Assembly: GCA_013215385.1 (NCBI GenBank)
Contig: JABSOY010000017.1
Coordinates: 33,381-97,380 of the forward strand
Direction: 5' to 3'
DNA length: 64,000 bases
Source of the DNA: Colwellia sp.
GTDB taxonomy: Bacteria > Pseudomonadota > Gammaproteobacteria > Enterobacterales > Alteromonadaceae
Shown here: piece by piece, positions 1 through 10,000 of the stretch
Position numbering within the stretch: position 1 is the first letter of the stretch
How the letters are laid out: each line of letters starts with the position of its first letter
Notes under the pieces: model-generated
The model's input: the letters and a program-made list of their open reading frames with translations, nothing else
The model's database searches: none
What the model was told of the DNA's origin: nothing
Made by a program: the position numbers and the translations under genes

Positions 1-2280
1 AGTGCGAGCTTCTGCGCCCTTTTCAGAGGATAAACCTATTTCTTCTATTAAGTAGACTCGAGAACAACCATCGCAAAGCTCGGCATCATTAGGGTTGTAA
101 AGTGTGATACTTACGTCTGTTGTTGTGGTACTGCTTACGCCTTCATTATCGGTAACTGTTAGTGAAGCATTGTATTGTCCAAGTTGATTATAAATATATA
201 CCGGGTTTGCTTCTATGCTGGTATCACCATTACCAAAGTCCCAATAAAAATCAGTAATACTACCGTCTACATCTACAGATGAGTCACTATTAAAATGAAC
301 TTCATGGTCAATCATCGCTTGATAATGAGGGTTGGTATTCGCAAAAGGTGGCTGATTAGCCGTGTCTTTTGTTTCGTAATAAACCTGTAATTCACCATCC
401 CAATACTCAGCAAATGGCTGGATTAGAATATTGAAAGTGCCACCTTGGCTAAATTCACAGTACTCTGCAAGTTTCGCGGCGCTAAATGGTGCACAATCAG
501 CATCTTCAATAGTCACGACTTTATTTTGACTAACATACATATCTGGATCGCCACCATAAGCGCCAGCTAAAACAATAACGACTTTTTCTGCTTGATCAGG
601 AATAGTAAATTGGAATTTTTTGGGTTCAACACCAACAGCAGACCACAAACCACCTTGTTTAATAACATGATAACGTTTACTACCTGCTGTTAATAATGGG
701 TCTGCTACCGCCAATACTTGTAAACTTGCTTGGTTGTATTCACTGAAAGCATGAACCGATGCATAATATGATTGATCAGACTTAGGTCCTAAAATACCAA
801 TAAATTCAGGCGTAGCTGTAGATAAGAATGAAACATAATCTGCTTGCCAACTGCCACTTGGCAGAAGCGTAGACTCTTTACCAACAGACACATACATATC
901 AGGGTCTTGCGTGTAACCTGAAAGATAAAAGGCGAGTGCAGGTGTTCCTTCTGGCGGAGTTATCACAAAAGTATCTATAGCATCTTTTTCAGCAGATAAA
1001 TTATCGAAACTTGCTATTACGTCGCCACTAGGTCCGTTATCAATACCGGATACGCCATCCCAATAATGGGAAGCATCAGCAGTTAACTCGGTTAAACCCG
1101 TTGCAATAAGGTTGGAATTTGACCATAACGTTGAACGTGCATCACCATGAAGTGCAGCAGTCATTCGCGAGACTTGATCTTGGGTAAACATTGCATAGTT
1201 GCTGGTGTAATGCATGAAGTTTTCTGTATTGGTTGGTTGACCAAGACAATTCTTAGAGTTTTCATACATGTCAGTTGACAGTGACATTTGTGGAGTATCA
1301 CAGCTTCGGTCGCCGGTTAAACCACAAAAAGTTTCATTGGCTATAGAACAACTGTCTCCCGAAAAAGTATGCGGTAAGTTTAGCCAGTGACCAAATTCGT
1401 GTGTTAACACAGAGCGAAAGTTTTCATCTGTGTTATCACCCACATACCAACCGTTATAGACAACACGTGAGGTATTAGCTTGGCTCATGGAAATCTCTGG
1501 GTACCAAGCGACACCCGAGTTATTGGTTGAGCCATCATCATATAAATCGTTCATAATATAAACGTTCATATATTTGAAGTTATCCCAGGCATCTGCCGCG
1601 ATCAGCTCGTCTGCACCACTACCGTTACCATACCCCGCTTGTTCATGGTTATATCGAACAATACCGGTTGTAGCTTGGCCGTCGGGAGATTTTTTGGCTA
1701 AGACAAATTCAACATTTAAGCTTTCACGTATTTCCTGAAATTGAGGCGCAATCGGACCATCTTGATCATTAGTACCTTGAAAGTCTTCATTTAATCGTTG
1801 TAAGGCATCAATAATCTTTTCATCGGTTAAACAAGCTTCTGATGTATCGTCGCAGGTAAATAGTTCGCCATAAACATGAAATACCACCGGAATATAATAA
1901 CGACCAGCGATACCGTTACCGGCTGAATCTGTAGTTGAATTCAAAAGTGATTGAGATTTACTTAATTTAAAACCGGCACTCTTGTTATTTTTAGCGTTTG
2001 TTTGTAATTGTGTTTTTAGTTGCTGCTGTAACTTTGACCAGTCTTGACCATTATCATCAATACTACACACTTTGCTCGACGGAGACTGAGTTGTTCTCGC
2101 AGTCTGAGGCTGCTTAGCCCCTTTAATTTCATTTTTGAGCTTTATTTGTTTGCTACTACTGATTTGTACGGATTTTTTAACGATCAACTTTTTTGTTGCT
2201 TCACTGGCAAGCGTCGTTAAAGATGCGGTTAGCATCACTAACATCGACAGCCGTATTATTCCTTTATTATTGAAACTCAT
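1..2280 (-). CDS. Secreted M43-type zinc metalloprotease with PPC-like and PKD domains (3' end missing)
   Basis: The reading frame starts at 2280 and is open to the window edge, so the C-terminus is absent. Reading the minus strand shows a signal peptide, a propeptide-like stretch, then a catalytic domain with HEFGHWLNLPH (about 1366-1400). This is the pappalysin (M43) zinc motif HExxHxxGxxH, with Asn where Gly is usual. A downstream Met-turn (NFMHYTS) fits the metzincin fold. Two beta-rich segments that look like pre-peptidase C-terminal domains follow, then a PKD domain (YWDFGNGD, about 200-330). Such modular enzymes are secreted and digest extracellular protein in marine heterotrophs. It is transcribed divergently from the SMP-30-like gene. 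The family assignment is fairly sure; the substrate is unknown. Confidence 0.85.
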   Translation of the reverse strand, partial: MSFNNKGIIRLSMLVMLTASLTTLASEATKKLIVKKSVQISSSKQIKLKNEIKGAKQPQTARTTQSPSSKVCSIDDNGQDWSKLQQQLKTQLQTNAKNNKSAGFKLSKSQSLLNSTTDSAGNGIAGRYYIPVVFHVYGELFTCDDTSEACLTDEKIIDALQRLNEDFQGTNDQDGPIAPQFQEIRESLNVEFVLAKKSPDGQATTGIVRYNHEQAGYGNGSGADELIAADAWDNFKYMNVYIMNDLYDDGSTNNSGVAWYPEISMSQANTSRVVYNGWYVGDNTDENFRSVLTHEFGHWLNLPHTFSGDSCSIANETFCGLTGDRSCDTPQMSLSTDMYENSKNCLGQPTNTENFMHYTSNYAMFTQDQVSRMTAALHGDARSTLWSNSNLIATGLTELTADASHYWDGVSGIDNGPSGDVIASFDNLSAEKDAIDTFVITPPEGTPALAFYLSGYTQDPDMYVSVGKESTLLPSGSWQADYVSFLSTATPEFIGILGPKSDQSYYASVHAFSEYNQASLQVLAVADPLLTAGSKRYHVIKQGGLWSAVGVEPKKFQFTIPDQAEKVVIVLAGAYGGDPDMYVSQNKVVTIEDADCAPFSAAKLAEYCEFSQGGTFNILIQPFAEYWDGELQVYYETKDTANQPPFANTNPHYQAMIDHEVHFNSDSSVDVDGSITDFYWDFGNGDTSIEANPVYIYNQLGQYNASLTVTDNEGVSSTTTTDVSITLYNPNDAELCDGCSRVYLIEEIGLSSEKGAEART

Positions 2281-2931
2281 GTTTCACCCCTTCTATCACT
2301 TTATTATTATATTTATTAACCCTTTAAAATATTCGCCTACGTTTGGCGCTTGGCGTTGTTATTTTTAGCTGAGCTAATTGCTAATTTTTTACTGATATTA
2401 TTTTGTTCAACGCTTCCTGTTTTTTATTAATCATCATGAAAAAGCGTTCAACTAATCAACAATACCAGAGCATAATATATTCCATATACAGTATATTGTA
2501 TATCATAATATAAATGGTATGACTTAAAGTTAATGCTGGTTAGCGTCAACAGCATCATAAATTTGATATTTTTTACAAAGTGATAAAGAACTAAGCACAA
2601 TAAAAATAAGGTGTTATGGCTTTTTTATGCCTCGCCATATTCTCTATCGACTCGTGACATCCCTAAAAAAAAGCGTTATTGTAAGCAGTGCTATTTTATC
2701 TCACACATTTGATAGCCCTTAATAGCTAAAGATACTCAACTAAGCTCTGTGGACATCAAAAAATTGCTGTCTAAAGGTAGATTTAAAGCTACGTTGGTTA
2801 TGGATAAAGCATGTAAATTACATAATGCAATTAGAAAACCAAGTTATTGATTAAAATATAAAATATTATCGAAGCACTGAATTTTACCCTAGTGTATTTT
2901 TTTGTAAAACAGATATAAGTGAAAACGAAAA
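2281..2931. other. Divergent intergenic region
   Basis: About 650 bases between two divergent secreted-protein genes. No convincing gene is visible. It is strongly AT-rich around 2480-2515, where ATATAC and GTATAT arms flank an 8-base centre; this could be an operator but is not supported further. Promoters for both flanking genes must lie here. Confidence 0.5.
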
Positions 2932-3828
2932 ATGAATAGAAAACTAATTATTGTCTTGGCTTATGGGGTTTTATTGTCCGTAGTTTCTATAACCTCATCA
3001 GCTAAGGTAGTTGTTACTGACTGGTTGCCAGACAATACTTTCACTGATGGAATTGAAGGGCCGGCTGTTGATAAAAATGGTTATTTGTATGTTGTTAATT
3101 TTTCTACTAACGGCACCATAGGCAAAGTAGACCCTATGGGTAACGCAAAGATTTTTTTGACCTTACCCAAGGGAAGTATCGGTAATGGCATTCGCTTTAA
3201 TAAATTCGGTGATATGTTTATTGCAGATTATACTGGGCACAATATTTTGAAAGTGGCGGCGAATACTAAGGATATTAGTGTTTATGCTCATAATGACAAA
3301 ATGAATCAGCCGAATGATATTGCCATGATGAAATCCGGTATATTATTTTCAAGCGATCCCAATTGGAGTGATAACTCTGGACAAATTTGGCGTATTGATA
3401 CTGATGGCAGTACGCACCTCATCGAAAGTAATATGGGCACGACTAATGGCATTGAAGTGTCTCCCGATCAAAAGCACTTATACGTAAATGAAAGCGTGCA
3501 ACGTAGCGTATGGATTTATGATATAAATGCCGATCACAGTTTAAGTAACAAACGATTATTTATTCAATTCGATGATTTTGGCTTAGACGGTATGAAAACT
3601 GATAACCTAGGTAATTTATATATTGCTCGTTATGGAAAAGGTGTAGTCGCTAAGGTATCCCCCAAAGGTAAGCTGCTCATTGAAATACAATTAAAAGGTT
3701 CATTCCCAACTAATATTACGTTTGGCGGTAAAGACGGTAAGCAAGTGTTTGTGACTATGCAAAAGCGTGGTGCTATCGAAACTTTCAAGGTAAATACTGC
3801 TGGTGCAAGTGTTTTTGATAATCATTAA
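2932..3828 (+). CDS. Secreted SMP-30/gluconolactonase-like beta-propeller protein
   Basis: A protein of 298 residues with an N-terminal signal peptide (about residues 1-24, ending SSAKV), so probably periplasmic. The rest shows the repeated blades of the SMP-30/gluconolactonase/LRE family, including GIEGPAVDKNGYLYV near residue 40, NGIRFNKFGDMFIADY near 85, and QPNDIAMMKSGILFSSDP near 125. This family contains calcium-dependent lactonases and related hydrolases acting on sugar lactones. The length is normal for the family. It stands alone, with no sugar-catabolic genes adjacent, so the substrate cannot be named. The ribosome-binding site in front of the ATG is weak. Confidence 0.75.
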   Translation: MNRKLIIVLAYGVLLSVVSITSSAKVVVTDWLPDNTFTDGIEGPAVDKNGYLYVVNFSTNGTIGKVDPMGNAKIFLTLPKGSIGNGIRFNKFGDMFIADYTGHNILKVAANTKDISVYAHNDKMNQPNDIAMMKSGILFSSDPNWSDNSGQIWRIDTDGSTHLIESNMGTTNGIEVSPDQKHLYVNESVQRSVWIYDINADHSLSNKRLFIQFDDFGLDGMKTDNLGNLYIARYGKGVVAKVSPKGKLLIEIQLKGSFPTNITFGGKDGKQVFVTMQKRGAIETFKVNTAGASVFDNH

Positions 3829-3889
3829 GTGCGCAAAAAGACACACTTATTCCCGCCCACTTTCCATCTTCAATTTGTCTAAGGATATA

Positions 3890-5173
3890 TTATTCAGGAA
3901 TTTCAATTGGAAATGTTAGGATAAATTGAGTACCTTGTGCTAATTCACTAAGGCAGGTTATTTCTCCCTGAAGGCTTTGCGTGATGAGGTTATACACTAT
4001 GTACATGCCAAGACCACTGCCGCCAGTGCCACGTTTAGTAGTAAAAAAAGGCTCAAAAATCATTTTTGTTGTAATTTTATCCATACCATTACCATCATCA
4101 CTGTAGTTCAATATAACTTTGCCTTGGCATGTTTTAATATCAAGAAAGATAGCGCCTTTTTGCTCATCACTATAAGCATGATGAATAGAGTTCATCACTA
4201 AATTGGTGATTATTTGTGAAATATCACCCGGAATAGTGTTCATGGTGATATTGGTTTCTCCCGTTACTTCGATATGATGGTGGGCGCGTTTAATGGCTGG
4301 CTGGAGACTTTGCACGACTTTATTGGTGTATTCAAGTAAATTGATTTCGCGTTTACGTTCACTGGTTTGATCGACCGCGACCAACTTAAAATTGGATATT
4401 TGTTCGGCGGCACGGTTTAAATTAGCTAAAATTATTTCTGCCGATTTTGGTGCACTTTGCAGGAAATCATCGAGATCTTTTTTACGCATCCCACCTTTCT
4501 CATAACATTCGACTAACTGCTCAAGCTTTTCTTGTAAAAATGACGCTCCGGTAACACAAATGCCAATAGGTGTATTAAGCTCATGTGCTACCCCTGCGAC
4601 CAAGCGACCAAGTGAGGCCATTTTTTCTGACTCAACCAGTTGGTTTTGTGTTGTCATCAATTTCTCAATCGAGTCTTGCAACTCCTTTGTTCGCTCTTTT
4701 ACTATCTCCTCTAATTGGGCCTTGTGCTCCCTTAATTCGGCTTCGGCTTGCTCTCGCACTTTACAGGCTTGATCTAACAATTGTTTTTCTTTATGCAGCT
4801 CCAAAAAAACCGAGACTTTACTGCGGACAATTTCTTCGTTAATGGGTTTAATCAAATAGTCGACCGCACCACTGGCATAACCGGTAAATTCAAACGCTTC
4901 ATCTCGGGCGAAGGCGGTAATAAAAATAACGGGGATATGGCTAGTTTTGGGATGTTCTAATATTAAGGTTGCGGTTTCAAAGCCATCCATACCAGGCATT
5001 TGTACATCCATTAAGATCAAGGCAAAATTATATTTATGGGCAACAGCTAGCGCCTGTTGCCCCGATAAAGCTTTTACTATATCTACGTCAAGCAAGGCAA
5101 GTGTTCGCTCAAAAACGCGGAGATTATTAGGCTCATCGTCAACAATGAGTATCTTAGGTTTTTCAATCATCAC
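3890..5173 (-). CDS. Response regulator fused to a histidine kinase core
   Basis: A 427-residue cytoplasmic protein. Residues 7-125 form a receiver domain, with acidic pair VDDE, phospho-acceptor Asp56 in LILMDVQMP, and a Lys in YLIKP. A coiled coil follows at about 130-185, then a HisKA-like region with His198 in GVAHELNTP and a HATPase domain with N box (NLVMNSIHHA), G1 (DDGNGMD) and G2 (GTGGSGLGMYIV) motifs. The last resembles the kinase class that follows the sequence HELNxPL. Its start overlaps the CheB stop by 11 bases, so it is the distal gene of a hybrid kinase-CheR-CheB-regulator cluster. It probably takes phosphate from the large hybrid kinase and signals on; the output is unknown. 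Confidence 0.88.
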   Translation of the reverse strand: MMIEKPKILIVDDEPNNLRVFERTLALLDVDIVKALSGQQALAVAHKYNFALILMDVQMPGMDGFETATLILEHPKTSHIPVIFITAFARDEAFEFTGYASGAVDYLIKPINEEIVRSKVSVFLELHKEKQLLDQACKVREQAEAELREHKAQLEEIVKERTKELQDSIEKLMTTQNQLVESEKMASLGRLVAGVAHELNTPIGICVTGASFLQEKLEQLVECYEKGGMRKKDLDDFLQSAPKSAEIILANLNRAAEQISNFKLVAVDQTSERKREINLLEYTNKVVQSLQPAIKRAHHHIEVTGETNITMNTIPGDISQIITNLVMNSIHHAYSDEQKGAIFLDIKTCQGKVILNYSDDGNGMDKITTKMIFEPFFTTKRGTGGSGLGMYIVYNLITQSLQGEITCLSELAQGTQFILTFPIEIPE

Positions 5174-5804
5174 CTTGATCCTTTAAGGACAAATTAATTA
5201 AAAAAGTACTGATGTCTTTTAAGGGTAAAATATGATCGACCTTATGCGATGCGATGGCAGCTGTTGGCATAAAGCTCGCCTCAGCAGTACTAGGGTCTTG
5301 TACTATAGTTAAACCGCCATTTATTTTGATCATTTTTAATCCCTGACTGCCGTCACTACTTGCCCCTGTAAGTATAAGACCAATTAGCTGATTTTTGTAG
5401 CAATGACTAGCACTTTCAAATAATACATCGATTGAAGGCAGTGCATAATTTACTGGGGGCTCCAGACTAAAGCTAAAGGTTTGTTGCTGCTCTATTAATA
5501 AATGGTACTGGGCAGGGGCAATATAAATATGCCCTGCTTTGATCTTGTCGCCCATTGTTGCTGCAAATACTGGCATTGAGCAGCGACCTTTAAAATATTC
5601 TACCAAAAAGTCTTCATCACTATCATCAATCGACGTTAAGTTATTTTCTCCTCTATGTTGTAAGACAATAATTGCGAGTGAAAAGGAGTTAGGTAACAGA
5701 GGTAATAAAAGCTCTAATGCAGCTAAACCGCCTGCGGACACCCCAATAACTAAGGCACTATACGCATGTTTTTTTGACTGAGATGTTGGCATTGTCTTAA
5801 TCAT
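5163..5804 (-). CDS. CheB-type methylesterase catalytic domain protein
   Basis: A 213-residue protein consisting only of the CheB C-terminal catalytic domain, with no receiver domain. The expected triad is visible: Ser23 in GVSAGG, His50 in VLQHR and Asp151 in TGASSDG. CheB removes methyl groups from glutamates of signalling proteins. The stand-alone form is common in stress or developmental kinase clusters rather than in flagellar chemotaxis operons. It overlaps CheR by 8 bases and the downstream regulator-kinase by 11 bases, so translation is probably coupled. An alternative start lies four codons downstream (MPTSQ). The likely target is the neighbouring membrane hybrid kinase. Confidence 0.88.
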   Translation of the reverse strand: MIKTMPTSQSKKHAYSALVIGVSAGGLAALELLLPLLPNSFSLAIIVLQHRGENNLTSIDDSDEDFLVEYFKGRCSMPVFAATMGDKIKAGHIYIAPAQYHLLIEQQQTFSFSLEPPVNYALPSIDVLFESASHCYKNQLIGLILTGASSDGSQGLKMIKINGGLTIVQDPSTAEASFMPTAAIASHKVDHILPLKDISTFLINLSLKDQGDD

Positions 5805-6687
5805 AATTTATCTTTTGATAAATTTTTTCTTTTTTAGCAATGCAAAGAAAATTTTTACTTTGCCCACTAAAGTCTAATGACTCCTTGTCACCTAATAATA
5901 AATAACCTCGATGAAGCAAACTTTGTTGAAAAACCTTAAGCACCTTATTTTGTAATACTTGGTCAAAATAAATAAGGACATTGCGACAAATAATAAGGTG
6001 CATTTTGGCAAAGCTTTGGTCTTTCATTAAATTATGGTTGGCAAAAGTAATATGTTCTTTTAGCGACGAGTGCATTTTAGCGTGCCGATGTTTGGCTTGA
6101 TAATAATCGGCAAAAGAGGCTTTGCCGCCAGAAAGTAAATAGTTATGGGTAAATCCAGCCATTTTTTCTGCGGGATAAATAGCTTTTTCGGCAATGTCCA
6201 GAGAATGATTGTTAAAATCTGTGGCGTAAATACGGCAACGCGATAACAAACCTTCTTCTTTGAGCATAATAGCAACCGAATAGACTTCCTCACCCGTAGC
6301 ACAACCCGCATGCCAAATATTGACTCGGGAATAGGTTTTTAATTGGGTAAAGACTTGTTGCCTTAGCGTATTGAATACTTTCGGATCACGAAACATTTCT
6401 GTCACGGTTACCGACATTTCTTTTAAAAACAGCTCGAAAAAATCAACCTCATGTAAAATTTTAGCAATCATCTCAGATATATTATTCAAAGCTGTTTTAC
6501 GCATACAGTTATTAATACGTCTGGTGATTGACGCTCTGGCGTAGTGGTGAAAATCGTAACCATAACGAAATAAAACAGCTTGCAGCAATAAGTTTATTTC
6601 AAAGTCTTCTATTTCGATTTTGTTAACGACATTGTTCAAACTCACCTCAGTAATTAAGGAGGCTGATTCGGTCAATTTTTCTGACAA
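5797..6687 (-). CDS. CheR-type SAM-dependent methyltransferase
   Basis: A protein of 296 residues. An N-terminal all-alpha CheR domain (about 28-95, with FRYGYDF and YARASITRRI) precedes the SAM-binding Rossmann domain. The latter has IWHAGCATGEEVYSVAI near 125, ATDFNN near 155, and LIICRNVLIYFD near 235, all CheR hallmarks. It methylates glutamates on signalling proteins using S-adenosylmethionine. About 35 residues precede the canonical domain and are not recognised. It overlaps CheB and lies downstream of a 361-bp MITE-like element that separates it from the hybrid kinase gene on the same strand. A ribosome-binding sequence (AAGGAGG) lies just in front of the start. Confidence 0.9.
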   Translation of the reverse strand: MSEKLTESASLITEVSLNNVVNKIEIEDFEINLLLQAVLFRYGYDFHHYARASITRRINNCMRKTALNNISEMIAKILHEVDFFELFLKEMSVTVTEMFRDPKVFNTLRQQVFTQLKTYSRVNIWHAGCATGEEVYSVAIMLKEEGLLSRCRIYATDFNNHSLDIAEKAIYPAEKMAGFTHNYLLSGGKASFADYYQAKHRHAKMHSSLKEHITFANHNLMKDQSFAKMHLIICRNVLIYFDQVLQNKVLKVFQQSLLHRGYLLLGDKESLDFSGQSKNFLCIAKKEKIYQKINYD

Positions 6688-6703
6688 TAGATCCTCCTTA
6701 GTA

Positions 6704-7064
6704 ATACCAATTCCAATAAGTTTCTTCCCACTCAGCGAGAGTTAAAAGTCTTAGAGGCACAGGTTCATAGTTCCAGACTGAACCTAAGCACCTACATCCG
6801 TGTAGGCGAGGCATTGATTGTAGATAATGGTTATTCTCGGTAATTGCTCCTGCATTACCCTAATGTCCTACATCCATGTAGGAACCATATCAAAGTCAAT
6901 AACGCTGCATGTAAGCCTTTTAAACTCGCCCTTTGGGAGCTTTCCAGCGATTCGATAACCGCACATAATTTCTTTCATATAGAGTGACTATATGCAAAAA
7001 AATTCTATTTGTTCCCAAAACGCTGGCCAGCTCTGAGTGGGAACTAACTTAATGGACTTGGTAT
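6704..7064. mobile_element. MITE-like non-autonomous element with terminal inverted repeats
   Basis: The two ends are inverted repeats of about 32 bases matching at 28 positions. The left end (6704-6735) begins ATACCAATTCC and the right end (7033-7064), read on the other strand, begins ATACCAAGTCC. Both run into TTCCCACTCAG. The interior has no coding capacity but contains two related hairpins, CCTACATCCGTGTAGG at 6791-6806 and TCCTACATCCATGTAGGA at 6866-6883. Size, inverted ends and lack of an ORF fit a miniature inverted-repeat element. No clear target-site duplication was found. It lies 10 bases past the stop codon of the hybrid kinase and may alter expression of cheR. Confidence 0.7.
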
Positions 7065-7074
7065 GAACATTGAG

Positions 7075-10000
7075 TTAAGACGTTTTTTTAAATAACCATA
7101 TGCGCATAATTGACAGTAATTTATCAAGGTCTAACGGTTTAGTTAAATACTCTGACGCCCCTGCTTGCAAAGCGTTCTCTCTGTCTTCAGGCATCGTTTT
7201 CGCTGTTAAAGCTATAATAGGTATATTAGCGTAATTTTTCATTTTACGGATCTTTCTTGTTGCTTGATTACCATCCATTATCGGCATCATGGTATCCATT
7301 AAAATAAGCTCAAAATCATCTTGTTGTGCTAACAAGTCGATAGCTTCTTGTCCGTTATTGGCCATATCAACATCAAAGCCAATATCTATTAATTGTTTTG
7401 ATAATGCGTAGGTATTGCGCATATCATCATCAACCAGTAATATTTTTCGATCGGCTAACATGTTATTTTCATCATGCAATAAATGCATGTTGACTTTGTT
7501 TTTATTGCTATGAGATGGGTTGATGTCTCTTTCTATTTGATGCAAAAACAATGAAATATCGTCAAGTAAACGCTCTGCAGACCCCACACCTTTGATAACT
7601 ATGGTGGCAGAATATTTATCCAATTGTGCTTGTTCTTGATCGGTTATTTCTTTACCGGTATAAATAATGACGGGCGGTAATACTCCGGCCTTTATTTTGT
7701 TTTTATTTTTATTAAGTTTATCTAACAGTTCAATACCACTGATATCGGGTAAGCCTAAATCTAAAATAACACAGTCATATTTGCCCGTTAAAATAGCTTG
7801 GTAGCCATCTTCTCCGCTAGTAACACAATGAGTAAACAAACCAATGTTTTCTAATAAACGTCGAGTGGCTTTACTATGGTGTTTATTATCTTCAATGATC
7901 AGTATTTGTTTTATCTTAGCCTTCGCCATATTTTCAATATCAATCAATACTTGTTGTAATTGTTCACTACTAACGGGTTTTGTTTGTATGCCAATAGCCC
8001 CTTGAGACAACGCCTCGCTGCGGTCATCACTGTGAGCAGAAATTATTTCCACAGGGATATGACGAGTTTCATCATCGGCTTTTAACCGCTCTAGTACTTG
8101 ATGACCATCAATATCCGGTAACATAATATCAAGAATAACTCCTTGTGGTTGATAGTGTTTTGCCAGTTCAATGCCCGTTAAACCATCACCAGCGACCAAA
8201 CATTTATAACCGCTTCTTCTCGCGTGGTCACGTAATATTTTGGCAAAAACCTCATCATCATCAACGACTAACAAGATTTTATCCCCAGCAGATATAGTTA
8301 AGCGATCATCGTCAATAAAGGTATTTATTAAGGGTTTGATCGCAGGAAGTGCATGCTGCGAGTCGGCAGAATTGTCCCTTGCGTTTGTTAACTTGCCAGC
8401 GCTTACTTTAATATCATGCTTTGTTATAGATTTATTGTCTGTGTTTAATGCTTTTACGCTGCTTCCTTGCTGTTCAATAGATAGTGGTAAATACAAACTA
8501 AAGCAACTTCCTTGACCTAAAGTACTACTGAGTTGAATTTCACCACCGAGTAAGTAACTTAATTCTCTAGCAATAGTTAACCCCAAGCCGGTGCCACCAT
8601 ATTTTCTACTGGTAGAGCCATCTTCTTGTTGAAAGGCTTCAAATATCGCTTGCAGCTTATCTTCACTAATACCGACACCGGTATCGCTAACATGAATGAC
8701 AAAACAATTATCATGGCTTAAGTTACTATTACGAAAAATAACGTTAGCTTCGGCTAAGCAGAAGTTTATGGTTACACCACCCATTTCGGTGAATTTAATC
8801 GCATTAGACACTAGGTTACGTAATATTTGCTCTAGTCGTTGGCTATCAGTATGAAAGCTGAGAGGTAATTTTTCATCAATAATAGTATCTAGACTGAGTT
8901 TTCTATTTTTTGCTAGTGGAGTAAAAAGCTGCATTAACCGGTCTTTTATCTCGGTAAAATTAATAGTTTCTATATGAATATTAAGTTTGCCTGCTTCTAC
9001 TTTAGATAAATCAAGAATATCGTTAATAAGTGCCAATAAGCTCTGACCGCCTTGATAGATTATCTGGGCATCTTCTACTTCGGTAGCATCTAGATGATTA
9101 TTAGCATTGTCGGCAAGGGCTTTAGATAACAATAACAAACTATTAAGTGGTGTTCTTAACTCATGGCTCATATTAGCTAAAAATTCAGATTTATACTTAC
9201 TTGCTAACGCCAGCTCTTCGGCCTTTATTTCCAACTCTTGCTTGGCTAATGATATTTTATCTTTTTGGTTTTGCAAATCGGCTTGACGTAGTTCTAATTC
9301 TTCATTTGAGACCTTAAGTTCTTCACTTTGTTGTTTTAACTCTTCTTCTGAGGCCTGTAATTCTTGTGTTTGTTGAGTTAAATTTTCATTGGCACTTTTT
9401 AACTCTTCTTGTTGAGTCTGTAATTCTTCCGACTGTTGCTGGGTTGCTAGTAATAATTGTTGAGTGCGTTGCTGATTAAAAATATTGTTGATCACCACCC
9501 CCAAATTTTGCGCTATCTGTATAAGAATTCCTTGCTGTTCTTGACTAAATAACTCAAAGGAAGCTAATTCTATTACTGCCATTACTTTTTGTTCAAAGAG
9601 TACCGGCAACAACAGTAAATTTAACGGTACTTGCTCGCCTAAAGCAGAGTTAATTTCAATATAATCACTAGGTACTTTAGTCAATAATATGACTTTTTTC
9701 TCTTTGGCACATTGCCCTACTAAGCCTTCACCCACCGCTATTTCGGCTAAAATGTTTTTTCTTTCTCTAAAGGCATAACTACCCGCAAGTTTGAGCTTAT
9801 TATCCTGATTAACGATATAGATAACACCATGACCCGCATGGCTTAATTTCGCCAGATTGGCAATAATATCGTCACTCAGTTGGTTAATATCACTTGCACC
9901 TTGAGTAAGTTCATTCATTTTCGCTAACTGAGTTTTACGGGCGTTTTCTTTATTCAACTCATCGTTATTGGCTTTTAAGTCAGCCTCTGACTGTTTCTCT

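Noticed and set aside
2600..2850. Possible transposase fragment
   Set aside because: Short stretches on the minus strand (such as LAIKGYQM) vaguely suggest an ISAs1-type transposase, but stops are frequent and no motif is convincing.
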